NCBI RefSeq assembly: GCF_002754375.1
Contig: NZ_PEFF01000001.1
Coordinates: forward strand, 4,791,501 to 4,855,500
Direction: 5' to 3'
DNA: 64,000 nucleotides
DNA from: Variovorax sp. 54
GTDB taxonomy: Bacteria > Pseudomonadota > Gammaproteobacteria > Burkholderiales > Burkholderiaceae_C
Position numbers and translations under genes: made by a program. Shown in pieces: positions 63,001 to 64,000 of the stretch; positions within the stretch are counted from its first letter, which is position 1; each line of letters begins with the position of its first letter. Below the pieces are notes generated by a model. That model saw only the letters and a list, made by a program, of their open reading frames with translations, was not told the origin of the DNA and did not search any database.

Positions 63001-64000
63001 ACTGGCTTGAGCACCACCAACAGCAACGTCAGCAGTCTGTCGACGTCCACGTCGAGTGGCCTGAGCACGGCCACGAGCAGCATCGACAGCTTGTCGACTG
63101 GTTTGAGCACCGCAACCAGCGGCATCTCCAGTCTGTCGACCGGTCTGAGCACGACCAACAGCAACGTCAGCAGCCTGTCGACTTCGACGTCGAGCGGCCT
63201 GAGCACGGCGACCAGTGGCATCTCGAGCCTGTCTACGGGCCTGAGCACGACGAACAGCAACGTCAGCAGCCTGTCGACCTCGACGTCGAGCGGTCTGAGC
63301 ACGGCCACGAGCAGCATCGACAGCCTGTCGACGGGTCTCAGCACCGCAACCAGCGGCATCTCGAGCCTGTCCACTGGCTTGAGCACCACGAACAGCAATG
63401 TGAGCAGCCTGTCGACTTCGACGTCGAGTGGCTTGAGCACGGCCACGAGCAGCATCGACAGCTTGTCGACTGGTCTGAGCACCGCAACCAGCGGCATCTC
63501 CAGTCTGTCGACCGGTCTGAGCACGACCAACAGCAACGTCAGCAGCCTGTCGACTTCGACGTCGAGCGGCCTGAGCACGGCGACCAGTGGCATCTCGAGC
63601 CTGTCTACGGGCCTGAGCACGACGAACAGCAACGTCAGCAGCCTGTCGACCTCGACGTCGAGCGGTCTGAGCACGGCCACGAGCAGCATCGACAGCCTGT
63701 CGACGGGTCTCAGCACCGCAACCAGCGGCATCTCGAGCCTGTCCACTGGCTTGAGCACCACGAACAGCAATGTGAGCAGCCTGTCGACTTCGACGTCGAG
63801 TGGCTTGAGCACGGCTACCAGCAGCATTGACAGCTTGTCGACTGGTCTGAGCACTGCGACCAGCGGCATCTCCAGCCTGTCCACGGGCCTGAGCACGACG
63901 AACAGCAACGTGAGCAGCCTGTCGACCTCCACGTCGAGCGGTCTGAGCACTGCCACGAGCGGCATCTCCAGCCTGTCCACAGGCCTGAGCACGACGAACA
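48037..64000 (+). CDS. Giant YadA-type trimeric autotransporter adhesin, 3' end outside window
   Basis: The frame opens with ATG at 48037 and stays open to the window edge: 5,321 codons without a stop. Residues 1-30 are an extended signal peptide region (MNKSYRSIWNEALGAWVAAS), followed by a hydrophobic stretch 37-52 and cleavage near ALA-QY (residue 55). Residues about 75-365 are a YadA-like beta-roll head with repeated AIAIG / AVALG motifs. Residues 369-398 form a neck (NERQITNVAAGRI, then DAINGSQLYS). From residue 399 on, the protein is a stalk of 18- and 14-residue SLST units, 4,923 residues so far. The YadA membrane anchor must lie beyond the window. SLST stalks are known from Burkholderia trimeric adhesins. 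The product should form a homotrimer in the outer membrane and act in adhesion or biofilm formation. Confidence 0.93.
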   Translation, partial: MNKSYRSIWNEALGAWVAASELTSARGKKSKSRVAKVAALVVAGAAVGYGAGALAQYAPPGNTTSTNWGVATGESVAIGSSSGTDRAFSSGNGSVALGQGANANGNGGSAIAIGGSANAVGAAGSTAIAIGQSATAASGGIALGYAASAPQNAAVAIGWSANATGSASGIAIGDRANATGTNAIAIGGNANETATSANGAGALAVGSGAQANGTGSVAFGGLGGAAGGSRATNTYAVAIGAAAQATGSGAVALGGDATGAAVAAGTNSLAFGSGAKTNTGTTGAVAMGANAQATASDAFAMGTGAKANVAGAMALGLNAQAISANAVAIGANAIADTATATSSATIGSVTYSGFAGAAPIGVVSVGSAGNERQITNVAAGRITATSTDAINGSQLYSTLSTTNSSIGSLSTSTSTGLSTANSRVNSLSTSTSSGLSTATSGIASLSTGLSTTNSNVSSLSTSTSSGLSTATSGISSLSTGLSTVNSELDSLSTSTSSGLSTATSGISSLSTGLSTTNSNVGSLSTSTSSGLSTASSRINSLSTSTSSGLSTATSSISSLSTGLSTTNSNVGSLSTSTSTGLSTTNSNVSSLSTSTSSGLSTATSGISSLSTGLSTTNSNVSSLSTSTSSGLSTTNSRVDSLSTSTSSGLSTATSGISSLSTGLSTTNSNVSSLSTSTSSGLSTTNSRIDSLSTSTSSGLSTATSGISSLSTGLSTTNSNVSSLSTSTSSGLSTAASGISSLSTGLSTTNSNVGSLSTSMSSGLSTSNSRIDSLSTSTSSGLSTAASGISSLSTGLSTTNSNVGSLSTSTSSGLSTASSRINSLSTSTSTGLSTTNSNVSSLSTSTSSGLSTATSGISSLSTGLSTTNSNVGSLSTSTSSGLSTTNSRIDSLSTSTSSGLSTATSSISSLSTGLSTTNSNVSSLSTSTSSGLSTTNSRVDSLSTSTSSGLSTATSGISSLSTGLSTTNSNVSSLSTSTSSGLSTTNSRVDSLSTSTSSGLSTATSGISSLSTGLSTTNSNVSSLSTSTSSGLSTANSRVDSLSTSTSSGLSTATSGISSLSTGLSTTNSNVGSLSTSTSSGLSTANSRVDSLSTSTSSGLSTATSGISSLSTGLSTTNSNVGSLSTSTSSGLSTASSRVDSLSTSTSSGLSTATSGISSLSTGLSTTNSNVGSLSTSTSSGLSTANSRVDSLSTSTSSGLSTATSGISSLSTGLSTTNSNVSSLSTSTSSGLSTTNSRVDSLSTSTSSGLSTATSGISSLSTGLSTTNSNVGSLSTSTSSGLSTANSRVDSLSTSTSSGLSTATSGISSLSTGLSTTNSNVSSLSTSTSSGLSTTNSRVDSLSTSTSSGLSTATSGISSLSTGLSTTNSNVSSLSTSTSSGLSTANSRVDSLSTSTSSGLSTAASGIDSLSTGLSTTNSNVGSLSTSTSSGLSTANSRVDSLSTSTSSGLSTATSSISSLSTGLSTTNSNVSSLSTSTSSGLSTATSSIGSLSTGLSSATSGISSLSTGLSATNSSLDSLSTSTSSGLSTAASSIGSLSTSVSSGLSTTNSNVSSLSTSMSSGLSTATSSIGSLSTSVSSGLSTTNSNVSSLSTSTSSGLSTATSSISSLSTSTSSGLSTATSSIGSLSTSVSSGLSTANSNVSSLSTSTSSGLSTTNSRVDSLSTGLSTTNSNVSSLSTSTSSGLSTATSSIGSLSTSVSSGLSTTNSNVSSLSTSTSSGLSTATSSIDSLSTGLSTTNSSVSSLSTSTSSGLSTATSSIDSLSTGLSTTNSNVSSLSTSTSSGLSTATSGIDSLSTGLSTTNSNVSSLSTSTSSGLSTATSSIGSLSTSVSSGLSTTNSNVSSLSTSTSSGLSTATSSIGSLSTSVSSGLSTTNSNVSSLSTSTSSGLSTATSSIESLSTGLSTTNSNVSSLSTSTSSGLSTATSSIGSLSTSVSSGLSTTNSRVDSLSTSTSSGLSTATSGIDSLSTGLSTTNSNVSSLSTSTSSGLSTATSSIDSLSTGLSTTNSNVGSLSTSTSSGLSTTNSRVDSLSTSTSSGLSTTNSNVSSLSTSTSSGLSTATSSIGSLSTSVSSGLSTTNSNVSSLSTSTSSGLSTATSSINSLSTSVSSGLSTTNSNVSSLSTSTSSGLSTATSSIDSLSTGLSTTNSNVSSLSTSTSSGLSTATSSIGSLSTSVSSGLSTTNSNLDRLSTSTSSGLSTAASSIGSLSTSVSSGLSTTNSNVSSLSTSTSSGLSTATSSIDSLSTGLSTTNSNVSSLSTSTSSGLSTATSSIDSLSTGLSTTNSNLDSLSTSTSSGLSTAASSIGSLSTSVSSGLSTTNSNVNSLSTSTSSGLSTATSSIDSLSTGLSTTNSNVSSLSTSTSSGLSTAASGIDSLSTGLSTTNSNVSSLSTSTSSGLSTATSGINSLSTGLSTTNSNLDSLSTSTSSGLSTATSSIGSLSTSVSSGLSTTNSNVSSLSTSTSSGLSTATSSIDSLSTGLSTTNSNVSSLSTSTSSGLSTATSSIGSLSTSVSSGLSTTNSNLDSLSTSTSSGLSTAASSIGSLSTSVSSGLSTTNSNVSSLSTSTSSGLSTATSSIGSLSTSVSSGLSTTNSNVSSLSTSTSSGLSTATSSIDSLSTGLSTTNSNVSSLSTSTSSGLSTATSSIGSLSTSVSSGLSTTNSNVSSLSTSTSSGLSTATSSIDSLSTGLSTTNSNVSSLSTSTSSGLSTATSSIGSLSTSVSSGLSTTNSNVSSLSTSTSSGLSTATSSIDSLSTGLSTTNSNVSSLSTSTSSGLSTATSSIGSLSTSVSSGLSTTNSNLDSLSTSTSSGLSTAASSIGSLSTSVSSGLSTTNSNVSSLSTSTSSGLSTATSSIGSLSTSVSSGLSTTNSNVSSLSTSTSSGLSTATSSIGSLSTSVSSGLSTTNSNVSSLSTSTSSGLSTATSSIGSLSTSVSSGLSTTNSNVSSLSTSTSSGLSTATSSIDSLSTGLSTTNSNVSSLSTSTSSGLSTATSSIGSLSTSVSSGLSTTNSNVSSLSTSVSSGLSTTNSNLDSLSTSTSSGLSTATSSIGSLSTSVSSGLSTTNSNVSSLSTSTSSGLSTTNSRIDGLSTDLSTTNSNVSSLSTSTSSGLSTATSSIDSLSTGLSTTNSNVSSLSTSTSSGLSTANSNLDSLSTSTSSGLSTAASSIGSLSTSTSSGLSTATSSIGSLSTSVSSGLSTTNSNVSSLSTSVSSGLSTTNSNVSSLSTSTSSGLSTAASGIDSLSTGLSTTNSNVSSLSTSTSSGLSTATSSIDSLSTGLSTTNSNVSSLSTSTSSGLSTATSSIDSLSTSVSSGLSTTNSNVSSLSTSTSSGLSTATSSIESLSTGLSTTNSNVSSLSTSTSSGLSTATSSIGSLSTSVSSGLSTTNSNVSSLSTSTSSGLSTATSSIESLSTGLSTTNSNVSSLSTSTSSGLSTATSSIGSLSTSVSSGLSTTNSNVSSLSTSTSSGLSTAASGIDSLSTGLSTTNSNVSSLSTSTSSGLSTTNSRVDSLSTSTSSGLSTATSGIDSLSTGLSTTNSNVSSLSTSTSSGLSTTNSRVDSLSTSTSSGLSTATSSIDSLSTGLSTTNSNVSSLSTSTSSGLSTATSSISSLSTSVSSGLSTTNSNVSSLSTSTSSGLSTATSGIDSLSTGLSTTNSNLDSLSTSTSSGLSTATSSIGSLSTSVSSGLSTTNSNVSSLSTSTSSGLSTAASGIDSLSTGLSTTNSNVSSLSTSTSSGLSTAASSIDSLSTGLSTTNSNVSSLSTSTSSGLSTATSSIGSLSTSVSSGLSTTNSNVSSLSTSTSSGLSTAASGIDSLSTGLSTTNSNVSSLSTSTSSGLSTATSSIDSLSTGLSTATSGISSLSTGLSTTNSNVSSLSTSTSSGLSTATSGISSLSTGLSTTNSNVSSLSTSTSSGLSTATSGIDSLSTGLSTATSGISSLSTGLSTTNSNVNSLSTSTSSGLSTATSGISSLSTGLSTATSGISSLSTGLSTTNSNVSSLSTSTSSGLSTATSSIDSLSTGLSTTNSNVSSLSTSTSSGLSTATSSIGSLSTSVSSGLSTTNSNVSSLSTSTSSGLSTATSGIDSLSTGLSTTNSNVSSLSTSTSSGLSTATSSIGSLSTSVSSGLSTANSNVSSLSTSTSSGLSTATSSIESLSTGLSTTNSNVSSLSTSTSSGLSTATSGIDSLSTGLSTTNSNVSSLSTSTSSGLSTATSGINSLSTGLSTTNSNLDSLSTSTSSGLSTATSSIGSLSTSVSSGLSTTNSNVSSLSTSTSSGLSTATSSIDSLSAGLSTTNSNVSSLSTSTSSGLSTATSSIDSLSTGLSTATSGISSLSTGLSTTNSNVSSLSTSTSSGLSTATSSIDSLSTGLSTATSGISSLSTGLSTTNSNVSSLSTSTSSGLSTATSSIDSLSTGLSTATSGISSLSSGLSTTNSNVSSLSTSTSSGLSTATSSIGSLSTGLSTATSGISSLSTGLSTTNSNVSSLSTSTSSGLSTATSGIDSLSTGLSTTTSGISSLSTGLSTTNSNVSSLSTSTSSGLSTATSSIDSLSTGLSTTTSGISSLSTGLSTTNSNVSSLSTSTSSGLSTATSSIDSLSTGLSTATSGISSLSSGLSTTNSNVSSLSTSTSSGLSTATSGIDSLSTGLSTTTSGISSLSTGLSTTNSNVSSLSTSTSSGLSTATSSIDSLSTGLSTTNSNVGSLSTSTSSGLSTTNSRVDSLSTSTSSGLSTATSSIDSLSTGLSTTNSNVSSLSTSTSSGLSTATSSISSLSTSVSSGLSTTNSNVSSLSTSTSSGLSTAASGIDSLSTGLSTTNSNVSSLSTSTSSGLSTATSGIDSLSTGLSTTNSNVSSLSTSTSSGLSTATSGISSLSTSLSTTNSNVSSLSTSTSSGLSTATSSIDSLSTGLSTATSGISSLSTGLSTTNSNVSSLSTSTSSGLSTATSSIDSLSTGLSTATSGISSLSTGLSTTNSNVSSLSTSTSSGLSTATSGISSLSTGLSTTNSNVSSLSTSTSSGLSTATSSIDSLSTGLSTATSGISSLSTGLSTTNSNVSSLSTSTSSGLSTATSGISSLSTGLSTTNSNVSSLSTSTSSGLSTATSSIDSLSTGLSTATSGISSLSTGLSTTNSNVSSLSTSTSSGLSTATSSIDSLSTGLSTATSGISSLSTGLSTTNSNVSSLSTSTSSGLSTATSGISSLSTGLSTTNSNVSSLSTSTSSGLSTATSSIDSLSTGLSTATSGISSLSTGLSTTNSNVSSLSTSTSSGLSTATSSIDSLSTGLSTATSGISSLSTGLSTTNSNVSSLSTSTSSGLSTATSGISSLSTGLSTTN
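48300..49140 (+). other. YadA head: AIAIG-type repeat region
   Basis: Within the adhesin, short repeats of about 14 residues carry the left-handed beta-roll signature: VALGQGANANG, AIAIGGSANAVG, AIAIGQSATA, AVAIGWSANATG, IAIGDRANATG, AIAIGGNANE, VAFGG, AVAIGAAAQATG, AVALGGDATG, LAFGSGAKTN, AVAMGANAQATA, FAMGTGAKAN, MALGLNAQAI and AVAIGANAIA. The units are diverged, unlike the stalk repeats, so this part looks older and functionally constrained. Confidence 0.9.
49924..52250 (+). repeat. 150-bp higher-order repeat block (18+18+14 residues)
   Basis: The order TATSG-type 14-mer, TTNSN-type 18-mer, then NSR-type 18-mer repeats every 150 bp. For example, TTGAGCACCGCCACCAGCGG recurs at 50881, 51031, 51331, 51481, 51631, 51781, 51931 and 52081 with few changes. 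Copies after about 50850 are nearly identical in DNA; those before it share the order but differ more. This implies recent unequal exchange or gene conversion within the block. Confidence 0.9.
55954..56390 (+). repeat. Exact 204-bp tandem duplication in the stalk
   Basis: Bases 55954-56186 match 56158-56390 without a difference (233 bp at a 204-bp offset), by direct reading. The period equals 68 residues, three 18-mers and one 14-mer, so the frame and unit register are kept. The first differences are at 55953/56157 and 56187/56391. Confidence 0.92.
62701..63815 (+). repeat. 138-bp and 372-bp higher-order repeats near the window end
   Basis: Here two 14-mers (SSID and SGIS types) and one 18-mer give a 138-bp period (for instance ACGAGCAGCATCGACAGC at 62701 and 62839). 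A larger 372-bp duplication is also present: 63104-63443 matches 63476-63815 over 340 bp without difference. 372 bp is 124 residues, again a whole number of units. Confidence 0.88.

Larger units (their letters stand above)
49231..64000 (+). repeat. 14.8-kb in-frame SLST stalk repeat array
   Basis: Every unit encodes one of a few peptides. 18-residue types: GLSTTNSNVSSLSTSTSS, GLSTATSSIGSLSTSVSS and GLSTTNSRVDSLSTSTSS. 14-residue types: GLSTATSGISSLST and GLSTATSSIDSLST. DNA units are therefore 54 and 42 bp, and most contain a SalI palindrome GTCGAC in the S-T codons. Dividing the length by the mean unit gives roughly 290 units; this is an estimate, not a count. Different parts show different higher-order periods (150, 204 and 138 bp). 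The array runs off the window end. Confidence 0.95.

Noticed and set aside
49086..63992. Minus-strand 4,968-codon open frame as a giant leucine-rich protein
   Set aside because: It is the antisense of the in-frame adhesin stalk; no signal peptide, start context or domain, and the plus strand shows a full trimeric autotransporter design from the ESPR through head and neck into the same array.
49231..64000. CRISPR array or satellite DNA
   Set aside because: Units are contiguous, in-frame and coding with 42/54-bp lengths; there are no unique spacers and no cas genes.

Overview
The window is high-GC chromosomal DNA from a betaproteobacterium. Gene content and order point to the Comamonadaceae, most like Variovorax: lepA-lepB-DUF4845-rnc-era-recO-pdxJ-acpS-nagZ, then leuC-leuD-leuB-asd-fimV-truA-trpF-trpB-trpA-accD, then gltA-sdhE-sdhB-sdhA-sdhD-sdhC-gntR facing mdh-tam-citE-like-acnB. 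The genus is an inference from synteny. I see no tRNA, rRNA, CRISPR array, insertion sequence or phage genes.

Layout. 1-8.2 kb (+): translation, protein export, RNA processing and cofactor genes; lepA is cut by the left edge, and a DxD glycosyltransferase-like gene sits between recO and pdxJ. 8.2-18.9 kb: a mixed block with a two-domain GT1/GT2 protein, a YgjP-type metallopeptidase, a YegD-type Hsp70, two paralogous double-domain glycosyltransferases, a SAM methyltransferase, lysS, a stand-alone LON-substrate-binding-domain protein and a GT2 protein. 19-20.5 kb: yggT and accD. 20.5-31.7 kb (-): tryptophan, leucine and aspartate-family biosynthesis plus fimV and truA, with a LysR gene above leuC. 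32.9-45.2 kb: a TCA-cycle supercluster arranged around a GntR/UTRA regulator with a perfect 12-bp palindrome in the gntR-mdh gap; it ends at a strong terminator after acnB. 45.2-47.7 kb (-): a compact three-gene operon (glycosyltransferase, DUF2827 protein, secreted DUF4019 protein). 48.0-64.0 kb (+): one giant open gene that leaves the window unfinished.

The outstanding feature is that last gene. It encodes a YadA-type trimeric autotransporter adhesin with an extended signal peptide, an AIAIG-type head and a neck. Then come more than 4,900 residues of Ser/Thr-rich SLST stalk built from 18- and 14-residue units in higher-order arrays. At least 5,321 codons are present with no stop and the membrane anchor lies outside the window. 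The repeats leave the opposite strand open for 4,968 codons; that is a shadow, not a gene. The divergent GT/DUF2827/DUF4019 operon next to it, and five further glycosyltransferase-like genes scattered through the housekeeping blocks, suggest a surface-glycan system whose substrate could be this Ser/Thr-rich fibre. That link is inference from position and composition.

A second point is a likely one-base loss in a C run that scrambles the C-terminus of the secreted protein between citE and acnB.
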